Source of the DNA: Candidatus Caldilinea saccharophila
GTDB lineage: Bacteria > Chloroflexota > Anaerolineae > Caldilineales > Caldilineaceae
DNA length: 64,000 nt
Assembly (NCBI GenBank): GCA_016710365.1
Contig: JADJVW010000019.1
Location: 62,001 to 126,000, forward strand
Reading direction: 5' to 3'
The notes beneath the pieces were generated by a model. That model ran no database searches, was not told where the DNA came from, and saw only the letters and a list, made by a program, of their open reading frames with translations. Made by a program: the position numbers and the translations under genes. Every line of letters begins with the position of its first letter. The stretch's first letter is position 1. Below, piece after piece: positions 10,157 through 20,760 of this stretch.

Positions 10157-10220
10157 CCTCTCCAGCACTGGTCAACAGAACTCGATTGCGCAGAGGTGCG
10201 GCTGACCAGTGCTGGGGAGG
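10157..10220. promoter_or_regulatory. Palindrome with CACTGGTCA arms upstream of the C25 gene (copy 1)
   Basis: CCTCTCCAGCACTGGTCA (10157-10174) pairs with TGACCAGTGCTGGGGAGG (10203-10220) with one mismatch. It lies in the 136-bp space between the lipoprotein stop and the C25 ATG. A related copy occurs at 13683-13740 in front of the SARP gene. It could be a regulator site, a terminator or a dispersed repeat. Confidence 0.6.
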
Positions 10221-10240
10221 TTTCCACAGCCGGTTTACGG

Positions 10241-11038
10241 TTATTCCGTTTTCAGCGCGCGCAGATAGTCATCAAGCGTGCCGACAAAGAGCCGTATCTG
10301 ATGATGGATACGCTTATCGTCTTCATTGACGATGCCCCACACACCTCGTGCCGTATCCTGCGGGTTGGCAATGTCTCGAAAAGGCAGCACGTCCGTATCG
10401 TCGGCTACCTGGAGTTGGTGCGTCTGGATATCGAACAATAACGGCGTCACCAGCAGATCGACCTGACCTTCGGTCGAAGCTGTCGCTGTGAAGGCGCGGC
10501 GGCCCGATGCCTCCTGGATGTAGTTTGCCTGTGGATCCACCGCGGCAAATACCGTGCTGATTTCATCAACCAGCAAGAAATCAAAGCCCGGCGCGGGGTG
10601 CAAATTGATCGTCAGCGGCCCGGTATAGGCTTCGTCCATCTGGATGGTCAGCGCCGGCATCGGCATTCGATACAGGTGGATGACGCCGTCCACCTCCTCC
10701 GTTGCCGTGGCAGCATAGCGCGGGGGTGCTTCGCCTTTGCTGCTCGCCAGACGCTGTTCGATGTAGCCGGGGGCCTGCACCTGCCAGATGGCAGGTTCTG
10801 CCTTGCTTCGCACGATCACCACACCTTGCGCATCGGCTGTCGCGCGGGGAGGATTCGGCTCAGGCGCCTCTGGGGAACTGGGAAAATAGTGCAGCGTGAC
10901 GGCGGCAGCGGCGAGATGTGCCCCACTCTCGTCTACGACGCGCAAGCGATGCTGCTTCAGTCCTGTGGGCAGGGAGATGCACGCCGCTGCCCCAAAGAGC
11001 AGCACCAGGAAACTGCACAACATATTCATTTTGTTCAC
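10241..11038 (-). CDS. Lipoprotein with carboxypeptidase-regulatory-like domain
   Basis: A protein of about 265 residues. The N-terminus MNMLCSFLVLLFGAAAC is a lipoprotein signal with Cys as the first mature residue (lipobox GAAC). The mature part starts with HRLRVVDESGAHLAAAAVTL, a CarboxypepD_reg-like beta-sandwich, and continues as beta-rich sequence without catalytic motifs. I chose the GTG at 11036-11038 because AAAGGGG lies 7 nt before it; ATGs at 11029 and 11059 are alternatives. It is codirectional with and just upstream of the C25 peptidase gene, so it is probably part of the same secreted cluster. Specific function not recognisable. Confidence 0.7.
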   Translation of the reverse strand: MNKMNMLCSFLVLLFGAAACISLPTGLKQHRLRVVDESGAHLAAAAVTLHYFPSSPEAPEPNPPRATADAQGVVIVRSKAEPAIWQVQAPGYIEQRLASSKGEAPPRYAATATEEVDGVIHLYRMPMPALTIQMDEAYTGPLTINLHPAPGFDFLLVDEISTVFAAVDPQANYIQEASGRRAFTATASTEGQVDLLVTPLLFDIQTHQLQVADDTDVLPFRDIANPQDTARGVWGIVNEDDKRIHHQIRLFVGTLDDYLRALKTE

Positions 11039-11093
11039 GCTGCATCCCCTTTTCCTCACGGAACACTACGGTTGCCGGCAGGTCCCTACGTGC

Positions 11094-11146
11094 AGGGGAC
11101 GGGCTACAAGTCGCCTGGCTGAATGGAATGTTGACAGCCCGTCCCC
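11094..11146. repeat. Palindromic repeat (GGGACGGGCT family), copy 2
   Basis: GGGGACGGGCT (11094-11104) and AGCCCGTCCCC (11136-11146) form an 11-bp perfect stem. Read on the other strand, its loop closely matches the copy at 1695-1751 (ATTCC, TTCA and CCAGG blocks shared). It lies between the papain-fold peptidase stop and the lipoprotein start. Confidence 0.75.
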
Positions 11147-11217
11147 AACGCGTCACCTCATGAGATCCGAAAGAGCCGACAAGTCCTTTGCGGCCCAATT
11201 TCGGAAAGCACCAAAGG

Positions 11218-13438
11218 TCATGGATTGTTGTACGTTCCTGCGAAATGAACGTCATCCGAATTGATCCAGTCGTTCCCGGATCCGCCCCATCCCTGGTTGA
11301 CCCAGAACCAGCGCGACCAATCCGTCGAACACCACCAGAGGAAGCAGCTTGTCTTGCTACGATGGGCGTAGCCATAGGCCATGGCGTAGTGGTTGTCATA
11401 GCCGACGATGGCCGGCGCCTGGCGCAAGACGATTTGGTCCTTGGCGAGGTTGCGTGCATCGTTGCAGGCGCCAAACCAACAGAGCTTGGTGGGATCATAG
11501 CGGGTGCGCATGGTGGCGGCGGCGGTTGCACGCGGCCGCACATACTCAATGGCGTCGATCATGCGCGAGAACTTGGTTGCACCCCCACTGCCACTGCAGT
11601 AGGTGCCCATGCGATTGCGGATCTCCCAGGTCATGTTGTCGACCCCGCCATCCTGATTGAGCGGCTCCACCGCGTTGGCGCCCAGCCCACCGTTTACCCG
11701 GTAGATACCCCAGTGATTGGCCCAGCGGGCATGCCCTTCCGCCGCACGTCGATCGACCCATCCGAAGATCATGGCCCAGGCTGTGGCGCCACAACCACTC
11801 CAGCAGGCCGAAGTGTTGACGCGTTGGTGCGCCGGAATCTGATCATAGGTCATGGCGCCGGCATCCCCGTTCGCCCACCAGTAGCTCCAGGCTCCCCACC
11901 CAGCGACCGCAGCCGGCATTGCGGCGGATGCGACATCGACCAGATCGCTGGCGCCGCCAGTGGCAATGATCGGCAGGAAGATGTCGGCGCTCTGCAGCGC
12001 CGCCGCGTTGACGATGGCATATTTGAGGGTTTCGGTCATGCCACCCGTATACTGCAACGCCACCTCGAAGGGCAGCAGGGTCGCCATGTCCACTGGTTCA
12101 TTAAGCACAGTCAACTTGAGGCCGGCAAGCACGCCGTTAGGACGCAATTCCTCCTGTTGGAGATACTGAGCGGTCGCACCGGCGCCGGCGACGTTGATCG
12201 TATCGATGGACTGACCCGCCAATCCGAACACGGTGCGCACATCCCCCTTGACCAGCGATTCGCCATACTGGCGGAGGTTGTTGTCCAGTTCCCAGGCGCT
12301 GCGGGCGCGCTCTTTCAGGGACTTGTTCAAGGGGCCGAAGGCATCTTCGTACTCAGCTTTCAGGGCTGCCCAGGAATCCCAGGCGCTCTCCTCGAGCAAA
12401 GGGAGTTCTGTTGGCCCTTCGTACTTTTTGTTGCCTTCGGTGTCAACACTCTCTGTCACCAGTTCGAACGGTTCTTCGGGGATAGCCGCCAGCCCTTCGA
12501 TGCGATCCGGCAGCGTGCCCTGGGTGACCACATTGTCCGAAAGCGTGGCGATGCCGACGGCGCTCAGTTCCTCGTACTCGGCCGCATAGGTCTGCATGTC
12601 AAGCCGGTAGAACTCGGTCAGGGTTGCGTTGAGAGGGGCAAGCTCCACCAACTCCTGTGCGGGAGACATGCCGGTCGCTCCCCAACTTGTCACCGGGTAG
12701 TCATGTTCGCCCGACGATTTCGATGTAACCGGCCGGCGCATAGCCTTGCTCGACAGGTTTTTCCACCGTGAACTCATAATAGGCAGCCGCCTGGATGTCG
12801 GGGCGATAGAAGATGCGCGCATCGGGGTTGATCCGCCTCTTTCCACTCGGGGTCAGCTCGCTGCCGCGTAACTCTTCCAGGAACTCGGTTGCGCGCCGCA
12901 GGACGGCTTCTGGAACCTCATTCAACGCAACCGTGTTTGCACGATGGGGTGCGGCAGGCGCAAGCGTAACCGAGTAGTCATAGGCGCCGGCGCTTCCGTC
13001 CGACTTGACCAGTAGATAGAAGTCACCCTCGCGCAGTGCAGTGAACTCTAGTTGACCATTGCGCAGTGGCACTGCCGGCGCACTCGCATCACAGCCAGCA
13101 TGCAGCGAAAGCTGCAACGCCGCGCCACCGGTCGCCTCCAGCCGGTAGCGAGCATGGGCGTGCGTAGTGAACTTGATCCACTCCGGCCCGGTCGATTGGT
13201 GCAAGGTGCTCCTTCCCAGCGTGTCGTACATGGCGAGTGTCCGCACGTTGTTGCAGCCGACTTCCGCATCCGAGCCGGTCGGCGTCTGGAGGGGCGCAGG
13301 GGGGATCGTCTTCACGGGCGCTGCGGAGAATGCAACCGCTGGTGCAACCATGTTCACGATCAAGGCGACTGTGAGCAACAACATAAGTAGCTTCGCCTTT
13401 GCACCGTGAACTGGCCGAAATTTTGATAGGTGCGACAT
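11218..13438 (-). CDS. Secreted papain-fold cysteine peptidase (C39/C10-like); one frameshift
   Basis: The ATG at 13438 follows GGAGG. A signal peptide (AKLLMLLLTVALIVNMVAPA) is followed by a PPC-like domain (about 60-180), a proregion-like stretch and a helical middle. The C-terminal third holds a papain-fold catalytic pattern: Cys in CWSGCGATAWAM, His in VGYDNHYAMAYGY and Asn in FWVNQGWGGSGNDW. It resembles C39-like or streptopain (C10) peptidases; the exact family is uncertain. The frame breaks at 12710-12712 (CCC): removing one base joins GYIEIVG to EHDYPVTSW in the expected way, so I read it as one gene. It diverges from the SARP gene and does not carry the LPxxxR-type tail seen on other secreted proteins here. 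Confidence 0.75.
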
Positions 13439-13682
13439 AGTTGGGCCTCCTTCTGATCTTAAATCATCAACTGTACAGAACATCTGCGGCTTTTTCGTGA
13501 CGCCAGTAAACAACTGATGACCATTCGCACGGCTTAGAGCGAGTCGGCCCTGCATCTTGATTGAATTTGCCGACTCTGAACCGCCAAGATATCGGGCTGA
13601 CCCAAGCGTATCAGAGCTGCGCGCGCAGAACGCGCGGAAAAGGTGCGGCAAACAGGGTGGGGCGCCTCAAGTTTTTGCTACG

Positions 13683-13740
13683 CCACCGGCACTGGTCAAC
13701 GAGACTTGGTTGAGCAGGGTTGCGCCTGATCAGCGCCAGG
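13683..13740. promoter_or_regulatory. Palindrome with CACTGGTCA arm upstream of SARP (copy 2)
   Basis: GGCACTGGTCAAC...CTGATCAGCGCC, imperfectly self-complementary. Its core aligns with the copy at 10157-10220 (CACTGGTCAAC, ACT-G-TTG, GCAG-G, TGCG-CTGA-CAG). It ends about 50 bp before the predicted -10 of the SARP gene. Confidence 0.55.
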
Positions 13741-13790
13741 AATGTTCTCATCAAAATTCTGGGGATCCTCCAACCCGGCGATATTTATTG

Positions 13791-13799
13791 TGGTATACT
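13791..13799 (+). promoter_or_regulatory. Predicted extended -10 promoter for the SARP gene
   Basis: TGGTATACT matches the extended -10 pattern (TG-N-TATAAT-like). No good -35 is seen at the usual spacing, which is tolerated by extended -10 promoters. Transcription would start near 13806, giving a leader of about 50 nt. Prediction only. Confidence 0.4.
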
Positions 13800-13856
13800 G
13801 AGATCAGAGGATGTTGGCGTTGATTTTCCTAGCGATCCCCGCCGGAGGTGACTCCG

Positions 13857-16013
13857 ATGGCCCGCCTGTCACTATTTCTCTTTGGCCCATTTCAACTGAC
13901 TCTCGATCACAGCGTGGCCGCGCGTTTCGAGTCCAACAAAGTGCGCGCGCTGCTGGCATTCCTGACGGTCGAGTGTGATCGCCCTCACCCGCGCCATGCC
14001 CTGGCTGAACTTTTCTGGCCGGCACAGCCGGCGCCTGCTGTGCGCAGCAATTTTCGCCGCGCCCTGGCTAACCTGCGCACTGTCATCGACGACAGGATAG
14101 CGCATCCGCCATGCCTTCTCATCACGCATGAGACAGTCCAGTTCAATCCGCAGGGTGATGCGTTTGTCGACATCGCACGCTATCGGACGCTGGTCAAGAC
14201 ACCTATTACCGAGCTTACTTGGGCTGAAAATTTGGCGGAGGCAGCCGCGCTCTATCGCGGCCCTTTTCTGGAAGGGTTCGCGGTGAATGACTGCCCGGAA
14301 TTTGAACAATGGATGACCATCACGCGTAGTGAACTGGCGCTGTCCGCCGCGACTGTACTCTGTTGGCTGGCTGAACATCATGCGATCCGGGCAAAGGGCG
14401 CGCTGGCATTGCCCTTTTTCCGCCGTTGCCTTGCCATCGACCCCTATCACGAAGCCGCGCTGCGTGGGTTGATGCGGCTGCTGGCTGACAACGCTCAACG
14501 TTCCGCGGCGTTGTTGCAGTATGCGACTTTCCGTCGCCGGCTGTTGGATGACCTCGGCGCAGAGCCAGAAGCGCAGACGATCGAAGTAGCCGAAGTCATC
14601 CGGCAAGGGCGCTCAATGATCGTCAGTAGACCTCAACCGCCGATGGACACAGCAGCGTCTGACGCCGGTTGGCCGACGTCCGGGCGAGAAACCGACTGCG
14701 TCGCCATCGCTCGGACAGAGCAGCTTGCCCTTCTCTACGGCTGCGCGAAGCAGACTGAGCAGCGCCACGGTTGTACGGCGTTTGTGGTGGGTGAGTCAGG
14801 CAGCGGCAAGACATCACTGCTTTGCACGTTCGTCAGCCAAATTCGACGGAGCGATCAACCCTGGTTGGCCGCCTTTGGCGCCTGTACGGCGCTGCTAGGG
14901 GTCGGCGACCCTTATCAACCGTTCATCGATAGCGTACGCATGCTTGCCGGTTGTGAGATCGGAACACGCCACGAAAACGAGCCGCCGTCCGATCATGCCA
15001 CCGTCGCCAGCTTGCTCCGGGCAGAAGCGCCCGATTGGGCCAATCTGGCCCAGATCGAACGATACGGAGAAACCTGCATCGACCTGTGGGAGAGAGTGGC
15101 CCCGGCCTCTCTTTCCACAGCACAGCCACTCAATGTCGCTTTCTCCGGCGCGTCAGACGCTCAGCCTGCGTTTGCGTCACAGCCGTCACTCCATCACCAA
15201 CTGGTTCGCTTTCTGGAGCGTCTGGCGTTGCTTCGACCGCTGCTGCTAGAACTGGACAACCTGCAATGGGCAGATGCTGGAACGCTGTCCCTGCTCTTCC
15301 ACCTGGCGCAGCGCCTGGAGCACAGCCGCATCCTGATCGTCGGCGCTTACCGGCCCTCTGCACGGATCCGTGCAGAGTACAGCTATCCACTGAGCGAGAT
15401 CGTCCAAGAGTTGCGCCAACAACCCGGCGCCGTTCTGATCGACCTTGACCAGGCGGACGGTCGCCAGTTCGTGGATGCGCTGCTCGGCTGTGAGCCGAAC
15501 CGGCTGGATGAAGAATTCCGCACCGACCTGCTTCAGCACACGGAAGGTCATGCCCTGTTTACAGTGGAGATGCTGCGCGCACTAAGCGAATCCGGGCATT
15601 TCGGCCGCGATCAAAGCGGGTGCTGGCGGGTGGATGGCAAGATAGACTGGGATATCCTACCGCCACGCATCGAAGCGCTCATCCGCCGGTGCGTCGATTG
15701 CCTGTCGGCTGCCGACCGTGCGCTGTTGAACGCCGCCAGCGTAGAAGGCGACGAGTTCACTGCTGAGATGGCCGCCGCCGCCAGCGGCATCGATCCTACA
15801 TTGGCGATTGAACGGCTCAGCGGCGACCTCACGACGCGCTATTGCATGGTGCACGCCATCGGTGTGCGGCGTCATGCCTGCGTAGCGGTCACGCGTTACC
15901 GTTTCCGTCATCACCTGTTTCGGGCGTACTTGTATGCTGCGTTGGACGAGGTGCAGCGAGAAAGGCTGCGGCAAGCAGTGGCTGCACAGACCAAACGCTT
16001 ATTAATCATGTAG
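13857..16013 (+). CDS. SARP/BTAD-type transcriptional activator with AAA ATPase domain, C-terminally truncated
   Basis: 718 residues. The N-terminus (MARLSLFLFGPFQLTL...) is an OmpR-like winged-helix DNA-binding domain; the bacterial transcriptional activator domain follows (about 95-245: ALYRGPFLEGF, ALRGLMRLLADN, LGAEPEAQT). An AAA/STAND-type ATPase begins near 300 with Walker A VGESGSGKTSLL and Walker B LLLELDNLQWAD. ATG 13857 has GGAGG 8 nt before it. Family members usually continue for 300 or more residues with TPR repeats; here the frame ends abruptly after FRAYLYAALDEVQRERL, next to an IS66 remnant and a gene cassette. It may regulate the divergent peptidase cluster (inference). Whether the truncated form works is unknown. 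Confidence 0.85.
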   Translation: MARLSLFLFGPFQLTLDHSVAARFESNKVRALLAFLTVECDRPHPRHALAELFWPAQPAPAVRSNFRRALANLRTVIDDRIAHPPCLLITHETVQFNPQGDAFVDIARYRTLVKTPITELTWAENLAEAAALYRGPFLEGFAVNDCPEFEQWMTITRSELALSAATVLCWLAEHHAIRAKGALALPFFRRCLAIDPYHEAALRGLMRLLADNAQRSAALLQYATFRRRLLDDLGAEPEAQTIEVAEVIRQGRSMIVSRPQPPMDTAASDAGWPTSGRETDCVAIARTEQLALLYGCAKQTEQRHGCTAFVVGESGSGKTSLLCTFVSQIRRSDQPWLAAFGACTALLGVGDPYQPFIDSVRMLAGCEIGTRHENEPPSDHATVASLLRAEAPDWANLAQIERYGETCIDLWERVAPASLSTAQPLNVAFSGASDAQPAFASQPSLHHQLVRFLERLALLRPLLLELDNLQWADAGTLSLLFHLAQRLEHSRILIVGAYRPSARIRAEYSYPLSEIVQELRQQPGAVLIDLDQADGRQFVDALLGCEPNRLDEEFRTDLLQHTEGHALFTVEMLRALSESGHFGRDQSGCWRVDGKIDWDILPPRIEALIRRCVDCLSAADRALLNAASVEGDEFTAEMAAAASGIDPTLAIERLSGDLTTRYCMVHAIGVRRHACVAVTRYRFRHHLFRAYLYAALDEVQRERLRQAVAAQTKRLLIM

Positions 16014-16064
16014 AGCGAACGAGGTGGCGGGTTTGTGGCGATGGGCGATGAGAAGGTCGAAATG

Positions 16065-16680
16065 CTAGGATCCAAACATCAACACGGCCGGTCTGTAGCA
16101 GACTTCGAACGCCACTTCACCTTTGATAGCTATGACGGCCCCAATCCTGCTGGCGGGCCGGATTGGTAGGCGCTGGAATTTCCGTCGCCTGGCTGCCTGA
16201 CCGCGCTTGTGATGCAAGGCAAAGAAGGTCAGCCATTGCGTGCTAGGGCTGTGCAGCCAGTGCAGTTCTCCTTCCACCCGGAATCCACTTTCGCCACAGT
16301 GGACGGCAGCCGTCTGCTGCAATTGGCGCTGAATCTCGATCAATGTGGGCTCGCAGCCGGCGGCCATCCTCTGATTGGCTTCCCCCACAAAAGTCCAGGC
16401 CGGCGCGTGACCATAGAAGCCCTCCAGGATTTCACAAGTGCGGGTGATGGGAATGAAGTGGTAGTTGTTCAAATAGCTGGCTTGCGCTTTGAGCCGCGGC
16501 CCATACTGAATGGGTTGGTTGACCTGCGATATGTCGGCGGATTTTTGGCTCAATGTGCAGATACGGTGCGATCTCTATTCTGTGCAGCAGGCGGAAGCGG
16601 AGCAGTTGCAGGCGATTGAGGTCTATTCGCAGGCTCAAGAAAGTGTTGACGCAGCAGCGTAAGCCGCGTATGCCCGACAA
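16065..16680 (-). pseudogene. IS66-family transposase remnant
   Basis: The leftward frame from about 16553 reads QPIQYGPRLKAQASYLNNYH, then a TCEILEGFYGHAP stretch and ESGFRVEGELHWLH with KRGQAA. This is the central domain of IS66 transposases, including the HWLH region after the first catalytic acid. The usual D-E-S/T-G reads HCGESG, so the catalytic Asp is replaced. N-terminal sequence up to about 16680 is barely recognisable, and everything after KRGQAA is lost. No terminal inverted repeats were found. A short rightward frame (16041-16169) ending FDSYDGPNPAGGPDW overlaps the edge and is not recognised. It lies just after the truncated SARP gene and was probably involved in that truncation. 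Confidence 0.75.
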
Positions 16681-16902
16681 AAGTGCGATGATTGGCAGCA
16701 GGGAAGTTGGAGAAGTATTGTGTTACAAAAGCATGATATGATACTCGCCGGCGGCAATAATCACCTACTTGCTCGATAATGAGTAGTTAGGCAAAACCTT
16801 GCGTTTTTTCTCTTTCAGCATATTATCTTTCAAAAGGTAAATATTTTCATGGCAACAGGACGAAGTACCTAACTCACTCGGCAAATCGGCGAGCATCTCA
16901 TT

Positions 16903-17337
16903 GTGGCAAAACTTGGTAGGCTTGGATATATTGCAACCCCATTTGCTGGAAATGTTCCTGATTTTGATTTGCTCATTGCAGACGGTGAAGGACATTCAAT
17001 TCCTGTTCAGGTAAAAGCGATTAATGGTGGGTCTTGGCAATTCTCAATAAGCAAGTTTTTAGATGTGGAAATTGTCGATGAAATTCAATATGTCAAAGGT
17101 AAACATAAGTTAGCGAATCTGAATCTTGTTTGTGTTTTTGTTCAGTTGGCAGATGATGAAAAAGATGACTTCTTTATCTTCCAATTAAAGGATTTACAAG
17201 AATATTTTTCAAAGTCTTATAAAGGTGGTCGTTGTTCAAAAAATCCGCAGTCATTACACTGTGCCATTCTTCCAAAAGACCTTGAGAAGTTCAGAGATAA
17301 TTGGTCTTTAATTGAAAAGTCGTTGAAGTCAGAATAA
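16903..17337 (+). CDS. Cassette-borne PD-(D/E)XK-like nuclease-fold protein; upstream in-frame stop
   Basis: 144 residues from the GTG at 16903. VPDFDLLIADGEGH followed by SIPVQVKA fits the Asp ... Gln-x-Lys core of PD-(D/E)XK-type nuclease-like proteins often found as orphan genes. The same frame extends back to an ATG at 16849 (MATGRST, stop TAA at 16870, then LTRQIGEHLIVAKLG), with AAAGG before that ATG. The pre-stop sequence looks like the true N-terminus, so a nonsense change or base error may have cut off the first helix. Codon use and base composition are far more AT-rich than neighbours, showing foreign origin. The biochemical role is not known; nuclease activity is inferred from the motif only. 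Confidence 0.65.
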   Translation: MAKLGRLGYIATPFAGNVPDFDLLIADGEGHSIPVQVKAINGGSWQFSISKFLDVEIVDEIQYVKGKHKLANLNLVCVFVQLADDEKDDFFIFQLKDLQEYFSKSYKGGRCSKNPQSLHCAILPKDLEKFRDNWSLIEKSLKSE

Positions 17338-17447
17338 TTGCGTGTTGTGTTTGGGTCATTGCCAAAGATAAAGTAGTATGTCAAAATATCATCAGGTTGG
17401 CGGTGTCATCTTTTTTCAGCCAGCGAGTCTTGCATTCATCGGTTTTT

Positions 17448-17577
17448 GCCTAACAAAGCGTGCACCCGACGCTGGGGATTCTGGCGCGATTCCAAGCATT
17501 TTTCTACGCCTCAGCATTTTTCCAGTCGGACGGCGTTCCGCCGCCCGCCCCAGCGCGGGTAACGCAAACCGTTAGGC
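17448..17577 (+). other. attC recombination site
   Basis: Outer 7-mers GCCTAAC (17448-17454) and GTTAGGC (17571-17577) are complementary. Inner arms GCGTGCACCCGACGCTGGGG and CCCCAGCGCGGGTAACGC pair with an unpaired base in one arm, as in folded bottom-strand attC sites. The centre is a variable, partly self-complementary region of about 70 nt. The layout R''-L''-loop-L'-R' and the total length fit known attC sites. Confidence 0.75.
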
Positions 17578-17596
17578 AGCTCACCAAACCTCTCCA

Positions 17597-20143
<2,547 letters not shown>

Positions 20144-20189
20144 AGCTACTCCGAGAAATGGGTTGCCAGAAAAAAACGCACCGTGAAGA

Positions 20190-20318
20190 TTAATTGCTGG
20201 CAGCAGGGAGATCTTGAGATGACACATGATCGAAAGGATTATCGACCGCCCACCCTTCGGCATCGGCGGCAGCCAGCAGTGTGCGATCCCCACTCACAAA
20301 AGTCAACACTTGACCGAC
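20190..20318 (-). pseudogene. C-terminal fragment of a PIN-domain (VapC-like) toxin
   Basis: The leftward frame contains VLTFVSGDRTLLAAADAEGW followed by AVDNPFDHV. This matches the last strand and helix of many VapC-type ribonucleases, where the final acidic residue sits in S-x-D-x-x-L and DP/NP precedes the C-terminus. The upstream two thirds of the domain, with the other acidic residues, are absent and replaced by repeat sequence. No antitoxin partner is seen. Non-functional. Confidence 0.5.
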
Positions 20319-20364
20319 GCTGGTGTCTAATGGCCTGTCAAACGTCAGAGTTTGGATAGAGCGA

Positions 20365-20460
20365 CAGCAAGAGAACGCAGATAGTCGCAGATGAAATCGG
20401 ATAAGCGCAGATAAGAGCAAAGCATCTGCGTCTATCTGAGGTTATCGGCGCTTATCTGTG
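20365..20460. repeat. ATCTGCG-type inverted repeat region
   Basis: Several interleaved copies of GCAGATA, GATAAGCGC and their complements (CGGATAAGCGCAGATAAG against CTTATCTG-containing sequence). Such strings are common in intergenic DNA of this kind; no function is evident. Confidence 0.5.
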
Positions 20461-20602
20461 TCCCCTTCTAACCAGCCTAACCAAAGCTTCTTGGTTGACA
20501 GCACACTGGTGGCGACCTCCCATGATGATGTCGCTTGCCATCGGGCCGGAAGACATATAACCCTAACGCTAGTACACTGCGGCATAAATAGGCCGACAAC
20601 TA

Positions 20603-20633
20603 GAAACCGAGTTTTTCCAAAAAACTCGGTTTC
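20603..20633. repeat. Palindrome with GAAACCGAGTTTTT arms
   Basis: GAAACCGAGTTTTT (20603-20616) and AAAAACTCGGTTTC (20620-20633) are perfectly complementary with a 3-nt loop. The strong stem with A/T-rich tip could form a bidirectional terminator or a miniature repeat. Confidence 0.65.
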
Positions 20634-20675
20634 TCCGCAAAGCATCAGCTAGCGGATGATTTGCGCCCTTCTGTA

Positions 20676-20760
20676 CTAGTACACACGGGCTAAAATACCT
20701 CATTGGTTGCCTGGTAGGGGCGCACCCCCGTGTGCGCCCGGAAGCCGGACAGGCACGGGG
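20676..20760. repeat. 85-bp dispersed repeat, copy 1
   Basis: Starts CTAGTACACACGGGCTAAAA and includes GGTAGGGGCGCACCCCCGTG; a nearly identical stretch occurs at 55509-55593. At this copy the repeat continues as GGCCTGTCCCTACC, making GGTAGGGG/CCCTACC outer arms of a longer palindrome. Confidence 0.75.

Larger units (their letters stand above)
13439..13856. other. Divergent regulatory region between peptidase and SARP genes
   Basis: 418 bp with no convincing gene. It holds the palindrome copy at 13683-13740, an extended -10 promoter at 13791-13799 and the Shine-Dalgarno of the SARP gene (GGAGG at 13844-13848). The 13440-13680 part shows nothing I can name. Confidence 0.6.
16786..17577 (+). 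mobile_element. Integron-type gene cassette (one gene plus attC), no integrase nearby
   Basis: The unit is bounded by GTTAGGC at 16786-16792 and again at 17571-17577, the two recombination points of a cassette. Inside are one AT-rich gene in the normal cassette orientation and, at its 3' end, a 130-bp attC-like palindrome. The left boundary lacks a recognisable full attC of its own, so this may be a single cassette inserted at a secondary site or the last of a lost array. No intI gene is present in the window. Confidence 0.7.

Noticed and set aside
11188..12771. 527-codon rightward open frame opposite the papain-fold peptidase gene
   Set aside because: Antisense shadow; the leftward frame has the signal peptide and catalytic motifs.
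16209..16619. Rightward open frame in the IS66 remnant
   Set aside because: The leftward strand matches IS66 transposase; the rightward reading has no support.
20365..20460. Possible CRISPR-like array of ATCTGCG units
   Set aside because: Units are short, irregular and overlapping, with no regular spacers and no cas genes in the window.
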